DNA of 64,000 nucleotides from Massilia sp. YIM B02443 (GCF_030411955.1 NZ_JASNRA010000010.1:41681-105680), one strand, 5' to 3'. Shown: positions 1 through 9,158, counted from the stretch's first letter. Notes: a model not told the origin generated them from the sequence alone. A program made the numbers and translations.

Positions 1-25
1 GGGTTGGCGGCTCCGCCGCCAACCC
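1..25. repeat. Perfect inverted repeat at window edge (hairpin)
   Basis: Two 10-base arms, GGGTTGGCGG and CCGCCAACCC, flank a 5-base loop. It lies just downstream of the minus-strand hydrolase gene, so it could be that gene's terminator stem or a REP-type intergenic repeat. The window edge hides any T-run, so the role is undecided. Confidence 0.5.
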
Positions 26-50
26 TACGATGCAACGCAAGCGGTAAGCA

Positions 51-641
51 TCACGCAGCGCCGGTCCCGGCCTGCAGCGCGTCGATCAGGGTGCGCGTCG
101 AGCGCACCCGCCCCATGCGCGGGAAGATCGTGCCGCAGGCGAAATGGTGGGCCTCGCCCTCCATCGAACTCATCGCATCCTCGGCAAACACCAGTTTATA
201 GTTGCGGTCGAACGCCGCGCGCGCCGTCGATTCGACGCCGAAGTTGGTGGCGATGCCGCCCATGACCAGCGTGTCGATGCCGCGCCGCCGCAGCAGCTGG
301 TCCAGTTCGGTGCCATAGAAGGCGCCCCACTGGCGCTTGACGATCACCACGTCCTGCGCTTCGACGCCGGCCTCCGGCGCCAGCTGCGCGGCATCCGGCG
401 GCGCTGCCGGCGCGCCTGGCGGACGCATCGGTGAATCCGCTGGCAATGCGGGCAATTCGTTCACCAGCACCCGCACGTACACCACCAGCGCGCCGCGTTC
501 GCGCATTTCTTGCGCCAGCAGCACGCAGTTGCCGACCACTTTCTCGGCGCTGTGCGGCGCCAGTTCGCGTTTGACGTTGCTGTTCTGAAGATCGATCAGG
601 ACCAGCGCCGTGCGCGCCGGGTCCAGGGTGAGTTGGTCCAT
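51..641 (-). CDS. Isochorismatase-fold cysteine-hydrolase family protein lacking the catalytic Cys
   Basis: A 196-residue alpha/beta hydrolase of the isochorismatase/nicotinamidase superfamily. The family triad is Asp-Lys-Cys. Asp17 (in LVLIDLQN) and Lys102 (in VIVKRQWGAF) are present, but the nucleophile position is Gly135 in the motif ATNFGVESTAR, where amidohydrolases have Cys. Isochorismatases such as PhzD also carry Gly there, so it may be an isochorismatase-like or otherwise Cys-independent enzyme. The substrate cannot be told. The start at 641 is chosen over an upstream ATG because an AGGAGG ribosome binding site sits 8 bases before it. The gene follows the M16 protease gene on the same strand after a gap of about 75 bases. 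Confidence 0.85.
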   Translation of the reverse strand: MDQLTLDPARTALVLIDLQNSNVKRELAPHSAEKVVGNCVLLAQEMRERGALVVYVRVLVNELPALPADSPMRPPGAPAAPPDAAQLAPEAGVEAQDVVIVKRQWGAFYGTELDQLLRRRGIDTLVMGGIATNFGVESTARAAFDRNYKLVFAEDAMSSMEGEAHHFACGTIFPRMGRVRSTRTLIDALQAGTGAA

Positions 642-717
642 AAAGATATCCTCCTGGACCGCAGTATTCCGCAATCGCGATCCACCCGGCGCACGGCCGG
701 GTAGATCCTGACTTCAC

Positions 718-3498
718 TTACGGCAGCGGCTTGCCGTCGGTGTCGATGCGGCGCACCTCGCCCAGGTTCAGGGCGCGGATGTCCTTCTCGACCTTGCTCA
801 TGTCGCCCACCACCACCCACACCAGCCGGTCCGGCACGAAGCTGCGTGCCGCCAGCGCGTTGGCCGCCTGCGGCGTCAGCGCCAATGCCTTTTCGGTATA
901 GGTGTTGTAGTAGTCTTCCGGCAGTCCGTACTGCAGGATGGTCGAATACGCGCCACTGAGCTGGCCCGCGGTCTCGAAGCTGCCCGGCAGGCGCAGCGTG
1001 CGGTTTTCCAGCGCGAACTTCAGTTCGTCATTGGCGATCGGCTTGCCGCCGGCGATGTTGCGGTATTCCTGCACCAGTTCGCGCAGCGCGTCGCCGGTCT
1101 TGTCGGTCTGCACCGGCGAGACGCTGATGAACGGACGCTGGCCGATCGCCGCCGGCAGCTGGCTGCGCACGCCGTACGACCAGTGCTTGTCTTCGCGCAG
1201 GTTCATGTTGATGCGCGAGCTGAAGGTGCCGCCGAACACGTCGTTGACGATCTCGAGCGGCAGCGCGTCCGGGCTGTTGCGCGGCGGCGCCAGCTGGGCG
1301 CCCACGATCACGCTCTGCAGCGCGCCGGGACGGTCGACCACGTAGACCAGGGGCTTGGCCGGCGCCGCGACCTGGGTGATCACCTTCTTCGGCACCTCGC
1401 CCGCCTTCCACGAGGCGAACGCCTTTTCCAGCTGCGGCGTGATCTCGGCCAGCGTGGTGTCGCCCACCACCAGCAAGGTGGCGTTGTTCGGCTTGAACCA
1501 GGTGGCGTGGTACCTGGCCAGGTCGGCGCGGGTCATGCGCCCGACCGACTGCTCGGTGCCGGTGCCGGTGAACGGGCGCGCATACACGTGGTCGGGGCCA
1601 TACAACAGCGCCGGCATCAGGCGCAGCGCCAGCGTCGACGGCTCGGCCTTCTCGCGCGCGATCGCGGCCAGGCGGTCCTGCTGCAGGCGCGCGAACTCGT
1701 TCTGCGGGAAGGCCGGATGCAGGATCAGGTCGGAATAGATGCCGAGCGCCTGCGGCAGCGTGGCCTTGAGCGCGTTCATGCTGACGAATGAGCCGTCCAG
1801 GTTGGCGCCGGCGCTGAAGGTCGCGCCCAGGCGCTCCAGGTCTTCGCCGATCTCGAGCGACTTGCGGGTGGCGGTGCCTTCTTCCAGCATGCGCAGCGCC
1901 AGGCTGGCCACGCCCGGCATGTCGGGCGCGTCCGACGCATAGCCGCTGTCGACCAGCAGTTGCAGGTTCACCACCGGCGCTTCATGGCGCTCAGCCAGCA
2001 CCACCTTCAGGCCGTTCGACAGCGTGGCCTTCTGCATCGGCGGCAGCTTGAGCGACATCGGCTTGCCGGTCGCCGGTTCCTTGCTGCGGTCCAGGCCCGT
2101 ATTCACGGCGGCGAGACCGGTCGGGAACGGGTCGATCTGCAGCACGAAGTCGCCGTCGCTGAGCCAGTCGTTCATCGCCTTCTTCACCGTGGCCGGCGTA
2201 GCGTCCTTGATGCGCTGCAGGTAGACCTTGTAGCAGTCCGGATTGCCGGTATAGGTCTGGCACGAAGCCAGCAGGTCGCTCTTGCCGCCGAAGCCGCCGA
2301 CACGCTCGACCATGCGCGTGTACTGGGCCAGGATGGTGGTCTTGGCCAGGCGCAGTTCTTCTTCCGTGGGGCCGCTCTTCATCAGCGCGCGCAATTCCTC
2401 GTCGGCGATGCGCTCCATCTTCGCCACGTCGGCGCCAGGGCGCGCGGTGAGCGTGATGTCGAACTGGCCGCCGATTTCCGACGCGTCGTCGCTGGCCGAG
2501 GCGCTGGTGGCCAGTTGATCCTTGTAAACCAGGCGCTTGTACAGGCGCGAGGTCTTGCCCTGCCCCAGCACGTTGGCCGCCAGGTCGAGCAGCGCTTCCT
2601 CGGGCGTGTGCGCGCCCGGCACGTTCCAGGTGCGGTAGATGCGGGTCTGCGGCACGCGGTCCTGGGCCACCGTGCGGTGGGTGCCCGTACGCTTGGCGAT
2701 CCAGGCGTCGTGCTTGGCCAGCGGCGGGCCCGGAGGGATGGCGCCATAGTACTGCTCGACCTTCTTGCGCGCTTCTTCCGGGGAGATATCGCCCGACAGC
2801 ACCAGCACGGTGTTGTTGGGGCCGTAGTTACCCTTGAACCAGTCCTGGACGTCGGTCATCGAAGCCGCATCGAGGTCTTCCATCTTGCCGATCACGGTCC
2901 AGGAATACGGGTGGCCGACCGGGTAGGTATTCGTCACCAGCAGCTCGTAGGCGATCCCGTAGGGCATGTTCTCGCGCTGGCGCTTTTCGTTCTGCACCAC
3001 GCCGCGCTGCAGGTCGAGCTTCTTCTGGTCCACGGTGCCGAGCAGGTAGCCCATGCGGTCGCTCTCGGCAAACAGGGCATAGTCCAGCATCGAAGTCGGC
3101 ACGTTCTGGAAGTAGTTGGTGCGGTCGGTGTTGGTGGTGCCGTTCAGGTCGGTCGCACCGATGCGCTCCATCGCGTTCAGGTAGGTCTTGTTGAAGTTGT
3201 CGCTGCCGCTGAACATCAGGTGCTCGAACAGGTGGGCGAAGCCGGTCTTGCCCGGCTTTTCGTTCTTGGAACCGACGTGGTACCAGGTGTTGATCGCCAC
3301 CACCGGGGTCTTGCGGTCCTCGTGCACCAGCACCGTCAGGCCGTTCTTCAGCGTGAATTTGGTGTACTTGATGTCGGGGATCGGAATGTCCGGGGTCGCT
3401 GCGGCGGACTTGGCCGGCGCGGCGTGGGCGGCGGTGACGCTGGTGGCCAGCAGCAGGGCTGCGGCCAGGCGGATGGGGCGACGAACGGTTACTGCCAT
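718..3498 (-). CDS. Two-domain M16 (insulinase/pitrilysin) zinc metalloprotease, exported
   Basis: A 926-residue protein with an N-terminal signal peptide (RRPIRLAAALLLATSVTAAHA), so it likely acts in the periplasm. The first M16 half carries the inverted zinc motif HLFEH at residues 89-93 and the distal ligand Glu171 in VVQNEKRQ. The second half, from about residue 490, aligns as another M16 domain but has GVASLALRMLEEG where the zinc motif would be. It is therefore an inactive clamp domain, as in PqqL-like and mitochondrial-processing-peptidase-like proteins. Length fits fused two-repeat M16B proteins. The start is supported by an AGGAGG site 7 bases upstream. Peptide substrates are unknown. 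Confidence 0.93.
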   Translation of the reverse strand: MAVTVRRPIRLAAALLLATSVTAAHAAPAKSAAATPDIPIPDIKYTKFTLKNGLTVLVHEDRKTPVVAINTWYHVGSKNEKPGKTGFAHLFEHLMFSGSDNFNKTYLNAMERIGATDLNGTTNTDRTNYFQNVPTSMLDYALFAESDRMGYLLGTVDQKKLDLQRGVVQNEKRQRENMPYGIAYELLVTNTYPVGHPYSWTVIGKMEDLDAASMTDVQDWFKGNYGPNNTVLVLSGDISPEEARKKVEQYYGAIPPGPPLAKHDAWIAKRTGTHRTVAQDRVPQTRIYRTWNVPGAHTPEEALLDLAANVLGQGKTSRLYKRLVYKDQLATSASASDDASEIGGQFDITLTARPGADVAKMERIADEELRALMKSGPTEEELRLAKTTILAQYTRMVERVGGFGGKSDLLASCQTYTGNPDCYKVYLQRIKDATPATVKKAMNDWLSDGDFVLQIDPFPTGLAAVNTGLDRSKEPATGKPMSLKLPPMQKATLSNGLKVVLAERHEAPVVNLQLLVDSGYASDAPDMPGVASLALRMLEEGTATRKSLEIGEDLERLGATFSAGANLDGSFVSMNALKATLPQALGIYSDLILHPAFPQNEFARLQQDRLAAIAREKAEPSTLALRLMPALLYGPDHVYARPFTGTGTEQSVGRMTRADLARYHATWFKPNNATLLVVGDTTLAEITPQLEKAFASWKAGEVPKKVITQVAAPAKPLVYVVDRPGALQSVIVGAQLAPPRNSPDALPLEIVNDVFGGTFSSRINMNLREDKHWSYGVRSQLPAAIGQRPFISVSPVQTDKTGDALRELVQEYRNIAGGKPIANDELKFALENRTLRLPGSFETAGQLSGAYSTILQYGLPEDYYNTYTEKALALTPQAANALAARSFVPDRLVWVVVGDMSKVEKDIRALNLGEVRRIDTDGKPLP

Positions 3499-3879
3499 GC
3501 TGCTCCTCCTGAAAGGGTGCGGGAAGGACGGGGCGACGGTCTTGAACGACGGTCGAAGAACGGCCGGGGCCGTTGTCCATTCTAGGCAGTTTTCAGGATG
3601 GCAACAAACAAAAGTGTGCTGGCATCGATGCGCGGCGCCAGATCATGCGCCCCGCATTCAGAAAGTGTCGTCACTGCGGCACGATCCGCAGCAGGCGGCC
3701 CCGACCAAGCATTTAGGTATGAACTTCTCGACAATATCCGCCATACACAATCCATTCAAAAAATGATTATAGATTTGATATCTTGGTTGTTTTGCCGCGT
3801 TTTGCCACATTTTATCTGCACGTTTCGCGTTTTAAGCGTATCATTGTCGGATCAGTGAACCAGCGTAAGGGCACCCTAC
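3499..3879. other. Divergent intergenic region, 381 bases
   Basis: No convincing coding sequence. It separates the minus-strand M16 protease from the plus-strand MepK-like gene, so both promoters should lie here. The half nearest the MepK-like gene (about 3740-3860) is clearly richer in A and T than the surrounding genes, as expected for a promoter. I could not single out -35/-10 boxes with confidence. Confidence 0.5.
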
Positions 3880-4440
3880 ATGATTCAACGACGAGCTTTC
3901 CTCAAAAGTTCCCTCCTCCTCGCTTCCTCCTCCCTCAGCCTGCCCGGATTTGCCAATCAGCTTGCCAATAATGCATCAGCCGCCACCGCTTCCGGCGATT
4001 GCTGCCTGCGTTTCTACAATACGCATACCGGCGAAAAATTGAAGAGCACGTTCTGGGCAGAAGGCGAGTTCATCCCGGATGCGCTGAAAGACATCAACAA
4101 AGTGCTGCGCGACCACCGCAGCAACAAGATCGCGGACATCGATCCGCAACTGCTGCTGCTGCTGGGCCAGCTGAACGACAAGCTCGACAACAGCAAGGAA
4201 CTGCACATCATCTCGGGCTACCGCGCCCCCGAATCGAACGCCTTCCTGCGCAGCCACGGCAGCGGCGGCGTCGCCAAGCGCAGCCTGCACATGGACGGCA
4301 AGGCGATCGACATCCGCCTGCCGGGCACCGACCTGCGCACGCTGCACAAGGCGGCGATGTCGCTCAAGGGCGGCGGCGTCGGCTACTACGCCAGCTCGCA
4401 GTTCGTCCACATGGACACCGGCCGCGTCCGGTATTGGTAA
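3880..4440 (+). CDS. MepK/YcbK-like murein endopeptidase (DUF882, peptidase M15 fold)
   Basis: A 186-residue exported peptidase. The N-terminus has a twin-arginine-type signal (QRRAFLK followed by a hydrophobic stretch), as in E. coli YcbK/MepK, a Tat substrate that cleaves 3-3 crosslinks in peptidoglycan. The M15 zinc site is intact: SLHMDGKAID gives His137 and Asp144, and FVHMD gives His177. An ISGYRAPESN motif typical of DUF882 precedes it. It probably trims or remodels the sacculus in the periplasm. The next gene begins 5 bases downstream, so the three genes from here to 5572 form an operon. Confidence 0.9.
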   Translation: MIQRRAFLKSSLLLASSSLSLPGFANQLANNASAATASGDCCLRFYNTHTGEKLKSTFWAEGEFIPDALKDINKVLRDHRSNKIADIDPQLLLLLGQLNDKLDNSKELHIISGYRAPESNAFLRSHGSGGVAKRSLHMDGKAIDIRLPGTDLRTLHKAAMSLKGGGVGYYASSQFVHMDTGRVRYW

Positions 4441-4445
4441 GCACC

Positions 4446-5261
4446 ATGGCGCGGCTGCAGATCGCCCGCTCCATGCTGGGACTGGCCCTCGCGGCCGGTT
4501 TCCTGGCCCCTGCCCCGTCTCCGGCGCACGCCGCCGGCCAGACCACGGTCAACGTCAAGTCGACCCGCGACCCGGTCGACAAGTCCTACCGCAAGATGAT
4601 CCGCGGCATGGAGCGCTTCGAACGCGAGCGCGCCTTCGCCCCGAACGCCACCCTGCGCTTCCAGCTGCTGCCGCGCCTGCCGTCGGTCGACATGACCGGC
4701 ATCACGCTGCGCATCGCCGGCGATACCGTCTCGGTGCCGGTGAAAGTGGAAACCGACAACACCTTCGTCCTGCCGCGCAATGAACAGGCGCTGCAGCAGG
4801 ACGCCGCCGTGCTCGCCAGCCGCAAGACCAGCAGCATGACCTGGCGCGCGCGCATCGAGTCGCCCGGCGTGCCGGCCGGCAGCCGCCGCCTGGGCGACCT
4901 GCGCCTGGAATGCCGGGTCGGCAAGGAAGCCGGGTTGGTCTCGAACAGCTCGCCGATGTTCGGCTGGATCTCGGATGCGCTCAGCACGCCGGAAGGCGTG
5001 TGCACCAGCCCCGACGGCAACTACCTGTTCTTTGCCGAGCGGCCGATCTTTTCGGTGACGCTGCGCGCTGGCGATCGCGTCGAAACGCTGCCGTTCTCGA
5101 TGCTGTATGCCGGCGGCGAGCAGACGCCCGACATGCTGCCCTTCTGCGATTGCCAGGTGCTGCTCGACCGCACTTATTACGTGCCATTGTGGGACGCCAG
5201 CTGGCCGGACGATACGCTGGTCGAATTCGAGTACATGCTTGACGCACCGGAGGCGCCATGA
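4446..5261 (+). CDS. Exported protein of unknown function
   Basis: A 271-residue protein with a clear signal peptide (two Arg, then LGLALAAGFLAPAPSPAHA). I do not recognise the family. The mature part looks beta-rich and soluble, with four or more cysteines, including an FCDC pair near residue 235, that could form disulfides in the periplasm. Its start lies 5 bases after the murein endopeptidase stop, and its TGA overlaps the ATG of the next lipoprotein gene (ATGA at 5258-5261). It is therefore translationally coupled, and an envelope role beside the murein peptidase is an inference from context. Confidence 0.7.
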   Translation: MARLQIARSMLGLALAAGFLAPAPSPAHAAGQTTVNVKSTRDPVDKSYRKMIRGMERFERERAFAPNATLRFQLLPRLPSVDMTGITLRIAGDTVSVPVKVETDNTFVLPRNEQALQQDAAVLASRKTSSMTWRARIESPGVPAGSRRLGDLRLECRVGKEAGLVSNSSPMFGWISDALSTPEGVCTSPDGNYLFFAERPIFSVTLRAGDRVETLPFSMLYAGGEQTPDMLPFCDCQVLLDRTYYVPLWDASWPDDTLVEFEYMLDAPEAP

Positions 5262-5572
5262 CGATCCGTTCACTGGCCGGCGCGCTGGTCTTGTCGTTGA
5301 CCGTGGCCGCTTGCGCCACCCAATCCGCAGCGCCACCCGGCACGCAGGTAGCGGCCGAGCGTTTGCAACAAACGGTGGTGGCCGGCCGCACCACGAAGGC
5401 TGAAGTATTGGCCGCGTTCGGGCCGACCAGGTCGATCCGCTTCGACAGCGGCTACGAAGCGTGGGTCTATCAATCGCCCGCCGGCGGCGGCCGCTTTACG
5501 GAGTTCGTGCTGCTGATCGATCCGCAGGGCGTGGTCAGCAAGACCCGCACCCGCGCGCCGGGCACGCTGTAA
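5258..5572 (+). CDS. Small BamE/OmlA-like lipoprotein
   Basis: A 104-residue protein with a lipobox (LTVAAC, lipidated Cys at 19). The mature part has the BamE/SmpA pattern: a GRTTKAEVLAAFGPTRS helix-turn motif, a strand with a conserved Trp (YEAWVYQ) and a second strand (VLLIDPQGVVSKTRT). BamE proper is part of the outer-membrane barrel assembly complex. This protein is shorter and sits in an unrelated operon, so I call the fold rather than the complex. It overlaps the previous gene by 4 bases. Confidence 0.75.
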   Translation: MTIRSLAGALVLSLTVAACATQSAAPPGTQVAAERLQQTVVAGRTTKAEVLAAFGPTRSIRFDSGYEAWVYQSPAGGGRFTEFVLLIDPQGVVSKTRTRAPGTL

Positions 5573-5582
5573 GCAGGCCGCT

Positions 5583-6581
5583 TCAGCGCTCGGTCGCCAG
5601 CTCCGGCATCAGGCGGTTGATCACGCTGTAGTTGATTGCAGTCCACCACTCCGATCCTTCTCCCTGCAGGGCGTTTTCCGAGGCCTCGATCGCGCGGTGG
5701 TCTTCGCTGACCAGGTAATCCTCGACGTCGTTGAGCGAAGCAAAACTGAACACCGAGACCGCGTCGATCTTGCTGCCCTCCGGGTCTTCCTGGGTCGAGC
5801 CGATATTGTGCAGCTGGGCATAGCGCCTCACGAACTCGCGCGTGGATGCCTGCGCCAGCACCAGGTCCGCATGCTCGCCCAGCAGGCGGCGCTGGAACTC
5901 TTCGCGCGACAGGCCGGGCGCGCGCATGTGGATCTTCACCAGGCTGATCGGATCGCGATGGCGTTCGCTCGGGATCAGGATGAATTCGCGCGTGATCTCG
6001 CGCGTGACCATGCGGAACGCCACCTGTTCGTCGGCCACGATGCGCTGGTCGAACTTTTCCTGTTTCAGTGTCTTTTCGATGTCGTCCTGCTCGGCGTAGG
6101 TGATGTAGGCGAAGCCGTCCCAGCGCGGTCGGCGCAGCGGCGGCACGTGCCGTTCCGGGTCCGACGGCAGGCGGCCATCGGCACCGATCATGGCGCGGTA
6201 CGGCGGCGGGAACAGCGATGACGGGCCGGACGCGATGCGGTGCACCTGGTCGTAGCGCAGCACCAGCTTCGACGAACTGCCCGGCTCGTCCCATGCGAAT
6301 TTGGGACCATGCACCTTGCGCCAGTATTCGTCCCAGTGTTCGAAGGCGAGGTTCGGATTGGCTTCCAGCGCCAGCGCCTGCGGCTGTTGTGCAGGATCGC
6401 GCACCTCGTTGCCATCTTTATCTTTAGACGATCCGGGATCCTGCGGCCGCTCGCCGCGCGGCGTGGCGTCGCTACGGGTAAGGAAGGTCGGCGTCACGAT
6501 CAGGGGCTTGGTGGTAGAGCCCTGCGTTGCGCCCAGCGGTGGGCGGTGCAGGTTGTCGCTGCGGTCAAAATCGGTTGGCAT
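5583..6581 (-). CDS. EthD-domain (dimeric alpha/beta barrel) protein
   Basis: A 332-residue protein. Two EthD-like ferredoxin-fold halves follow a polar, probably disordered N-terminal 75 residues. The first half has the EthD signature WDEYWRKVHGPKFA (His91-Gly92-Pro93). The second begins SLVKIHMRAPGLSREEF. EthD-fold proteins include cytochrome P450 accessory proteins and small-molecule isomerases; this double form has no known substrate. The start at 6581 has GAGGAG 7 bases upstream, whereas the in-frame ATG at 6659 does not. It is convergent with the lipoprotein gene (10-base gap) and lies downstream of the ene-reductase on the same strand. Confidence 0.8.
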   Translation of the reverse strand: MPTDFDRSDNLHRPPLGATQGSTTKPLIVTPTFLTRSDATPRGERPQDPGSSKDKDGNEVRDPAQQPQALALEANPNLAFEHWDEYWRKVHGPKFAWDEPGSSSKLVLRYDQVHRIASGPSSLFPPPYRAMIGADGRLPSDPERHVPPLRRPRWDGFAYITYAEQDDIEKTLKQEKFDQRIVADEQVAFRMVTREITREFILIPSERHRDPISLVKIHMRAPGLSREEFQRRLLGEHADLVLAQASTREFVRRYAQLHNIGSTQEDPEGSKIDAVSVFSFASLNDVEDYLVSEDHRAIEASENALQGEGSEWWTAINYSVINRLMPELATER

Positions 6582-6655
6582 GGCAAACTCCTCAATGGTC
6601 GGTTGATTCACTGCGGGATGCTGCTGGCGGACCACGGGCCGTGGTCCGCGCGAAT

Positions 6656-7798
6656 TCATTGCTCGTCGCGGTAAGGCGGATAGTCGATATAGCCTTCGGC
6701 GCCGCCGCCGTAATAGGTCTCGCGCACCGGCTTGGCCAGCGGAAGGCCCTGCTGCAGGCGCGCCACCAGGTCCGGGTTGGCGATGAACGGCTGGCCGAAG
6801 GCGGCCAGGTCGATCAGGCCGGCGTCGACCAGTTCCTGCGCGCGCTGCAAGGTCATGGCGCCGGCCAGGATCAGGGCGGTGCTGCCGATCTCCCCTTTGA
6901 TCGTGCGCAGCAGCTCTTCGGTGCGGGCGCTGGCCGACTGCGCGCCGGCTTCCGGCGACTCCTGGCCCTTCATCGCGTAATTCGACTGGTCCATCACGTG
7001 CACGTAGGCGATGCCGCGCTTGCCCAGCTCGGCGCTCAGGGCGCGGTAGGTCTCCAGCGTGTCGGCATACGGCGGCATGTCGAACAGCTGGCCGTAAGGC
7101 GAGATGCGGATGCCGACGCGCTCGGCGCCGATGCGCGCGACGATGGCGTCGACCACCTCGACCGCGAAGCGGATGCGGTTCTCGAGGCTGTTCGAATAGG
7201 CGTCCGTCCGGTCATTGACCAGCGGATTGAGGAACTGCTCGAACAGGTAGCCGTTGGCGGCGTGGATCTCGACGCCATCGAAACCGGCGCGCACGGCGTT
7301 CTGGGCGGCGGTGGCGAAGTCCTGCACGATGCGCCGCACTTCGTCGGTCGTCAACGCGCGCGGGGTCGAGGTCGGCACGAAGCCCGGCTGGCCGGCCTCG
7401 TCGTAGGCAAACGCCACCGCACCCTCGGCGCGTTTGCTGCTGGCGCTGACCGGCGCCTGGCCGTCCGCCTGGAGCGAGGTATGCGAAACGCGGCCGACGT
7501 GCCACAGCTGCGCGAACATGCGCCCGCCGACGGCGCGCACGGAATCCGTGCTCAGGCGCCAGCCAGCGATCTGCGCCTCGGTAAAGATGCCCGGATTGAA
7601 CAGGTAGCCCTGGCCCTCGCGCGAGATCGGCGTGCCTTCGCTGACGATCAGGCCGGCGCTGGCGCGTTGGGCGTAATACAGCGCGGTCATGGTGTCGGCG
7701 GTATCGTGCGGGGCGCGCGAACGGGTCATGGGCGCCATCACGATGCGGTTGCGCAGTGTGATGCCGTTCAATGCGTAGGGTTGAAACAGATCGACCAT
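6656..7798 (-). CDS. nemA: Old Yellow Enzyme family alkene reductase (FMN, NAD(P)H-dependent)
   Basis: A 380-residue TIM-barrel flavoenzyme that reduces activated C=C bonds and often nitro compounds such as N-ethylmaleimide. The OYE active-site pair His179/Asn182 and Tyr184 are in EIHAANGYLFEQFL, followed by the family signature NDRTDAYSNSLENRIRF. The start at 7798 is preceded by AGGAGG with 8-base spacing, so an upstream ATG at 7825 is rejected. The MFS exporter starts 30 bases upstream on the same strand, and a LysR regulator is divergent. This is the usual layout of an electrophile-sensing detoxification operon, though the inducer is not visible. The symbol nemA is by family resemblance only. 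Confidence 0.92.
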   Translation of the reverse strand: MVDLFQPYALNGITLRNRIVMAPMTRSRAPHDTADTMTALYYAQRASAGLIVSEGTPISREGQGYLFNPGIFTEAQIAGWRLSTDSVRAVGGRMFAQLWHVGRVSHTSLQADGQAPVSASSKRAEGAVAFAYDEAGQPGFVPTSTPRALTTDEVRRIVQDFATAAQNAVRAGFDGVEIHAANGYLFEQFLNPLVNDRTDAYSNSLENRIRFAVEVVDAIVARIGAERVGIRISPYGQLFDMPPYADTLETYRALSAELGKRGIAYVHVMDQSNYAMKGQESPEAGAQSASARTEELLRTIKGEIGSTALILAGAMTLQRAQELVDAGLIDLAAFGQPFIANPDLVARLQQGLPLAKPVRETYYGGGAEGYIDYPPYRDEQ

Positions 7799-7828
7799 TA
7801 ACAATTTCCTCCTTGATGCAGACAATGT

Positions 7829-9049
7829 TTAGCGGGTAGCAGGCGCGTCCGGCGCCAGCTTGACGATCAGCACCACGGCCAGCACGGCCAGCAGCGCGAT
7901 GGCGGCCGACAGGTAGCCGATATTGCCGGCGCCCCACGACGAGATCCCGACGCCGCCGATCAGCGCGCCCAATGCGATGCCGCCGTTGGCGGCCGAGACA
8001 TTGATGGTGCCGGCCAGCGCCTGTGCGCCGGAGGCGGCCTTCATCACGCGGATCTGGCAGATCGGGTACAGCGCGGTATTCGCGATGCCCCACACGCCGA
8101 GCGCAACGGCGAAGCCGATGCCGATGCCGGTGTGATGGGCAAGCGCCATGGTCGCGGCCATGCCCAGCGCCAGCACGACGCAGAACAGCGCGGTGGTGGC
8201 GAGCGGCTTGCGGTCCACCCACAGCCCGCCCAGCCAGTTGCCGACCAGGCCGACGGCGCCAAAGCCCATCAGCCACCAGCCAACCTGGGCCGGCGCGATG
8301 CCGGCCGACTTCTCCAGCATCTCGGCCAGGTAGGTGTAGCCGGTGAACATGGCGGTGAACACCAGGATCGACAGCGCGACATTCGCCAGGAAGAACGGGC
8401 TCTTCAGGATGCGGGTCTGGGCGCGCATCGCCACCGGTTGCGCGGCGCGCACGGCCGGCATGCTGATCGCGATCAGCACCGCGATCACCAGCGACAGAAC
8501 CGCCAGCAAGGCGAAGGCGCCGCGCCAGCCGATCGCATCCGATGCCAGCGTCCCGATCGGAATGCCGAACAGCATGGCGGCGGAAATGCCGAGGTACACG
8601 GTGGACACGGCGCGGCCGCTTCGCTCCGGCCCGGCGATCTGCCCGGCCGTCTCGCTGGCGGTGCCCCAGAACACCGGCAGCGCCAGCGCCGGCACCAGGC
8701 GCGCGATCGCCAGCACCCAGATGTTCGGCGCCACCGCGGCCAGGCCATTGGCGGCCGCGAACAGCACCAAGATGGCGATGAACAGGCGCTTGCGGTCGAT
8801 ATGGGCCAGCCAGGCGGTCAGGAACGGTCCGCAGAGCATGACCACGACCGCGAACAGGGTCACCAGCTGGCCGGCGCTGGCCACGCTGATGTTCAGGTCG
8901 CGCGCGAGTGCCGGCAACAGGCCGACGATCAGGAATTCGGTGGTGACGATGACGAAAGCGGCGACCGCCAGGATGGCGATCGACGCCGCGCCGCCCTTGG
9001 CCGGGGAATGCGTTGCCCCGGCGTCGGCGGCGGATTGAACAGCTGGCAT
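7829..9049 (-). CDS. MFS transporter, DHA1-like efflux pump
   Basis: A 406-residue, 12-helix major-facilitator protein. The first helix has TTEFLIVGLLPALARDLNIS, typical of the DHA1/AraJ-YdhP drug-proton antiporters. The loop between helices 2 and 3 has the conserved short motif-A remnant AHIDRKRLF, and helix 5 has a glycine-rich GIPIGTLASDAIGWR motif (motif C region). It probably exports a toxic small molecule or sugar-like compound across the inner membrane. It is co-transcribed with the ene-reductase downstream and divergent from the LysR gene 109 bases away. Confidence 0.9.
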   Translation of the reverse strand: MPAVQSAADAGATHSPAKGGAASIAILAVAAFVIVTTEFLIVGLLPALARDLNISVASAGQLVTLFAVVVMLCGPFLTAWLAHIDRKRLFIAILVLFAAANGLAAVAPNIWVLAIARLVPALALPVFWGTASETAGQIAGPERSGRAVSTVYLGISAAMLFGIPIGTLASDAIGWRGAFALLAVLSLVIAVLIAISMPAVRAAQPVAMRAQTRILKSPFFLANVALSILVFTAMFTGYTYLAEMLEKSAGIAPAQVGWWLMGFGAVGLVGNWLGGLWVDRKPLATTALFCVVLALGMAATMALAHHTGIGIGFAVALGVWGIANTALYPICQIRVMKAASGAQALAGTINVSAANGGIALGALIGGVGISSWGAGNIGYLSAAIALLAVLAVVLIVKLAPDAPATR

Positions 9050-9068
9050 TACAAGTACTCCAAGAATT

Positions 9069-9137
9069 ATCCAACGTGCATCTTATGGGAGATGAAAATT
9101 CTTCTGTTGGATATAATTTCCTCTCTAATATGGAAAT
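9069..9137. promoter_or_regulatory. Putative LysR operator region between divergent genes
   Basis: Two dyads lie in the 109-base AT-rich divergent intergenic region. The outer one is ATCCAAC (9069-9075) with GTTGGAT (9106-9112). The inner one is ATTTCC (9116-9121) with GGAAAT (9132-9137) around a 10-base spacer, the size of a LysR recognition site. Their placement between a LysR gene and its likely target operon suggests autoregulation and target control by the same protein. Confidence 0.6.
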
Positions 9138-9158
9138 AAATTCCAGTTAAGGGAAGCA

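Noticed and set aside
1960..3585. 541-codon plus-strand open frame
   Set aside because: Runs opposite the M16 protease with intact zinc motif; His/Arg/Gln-rich and no recognisable fold.
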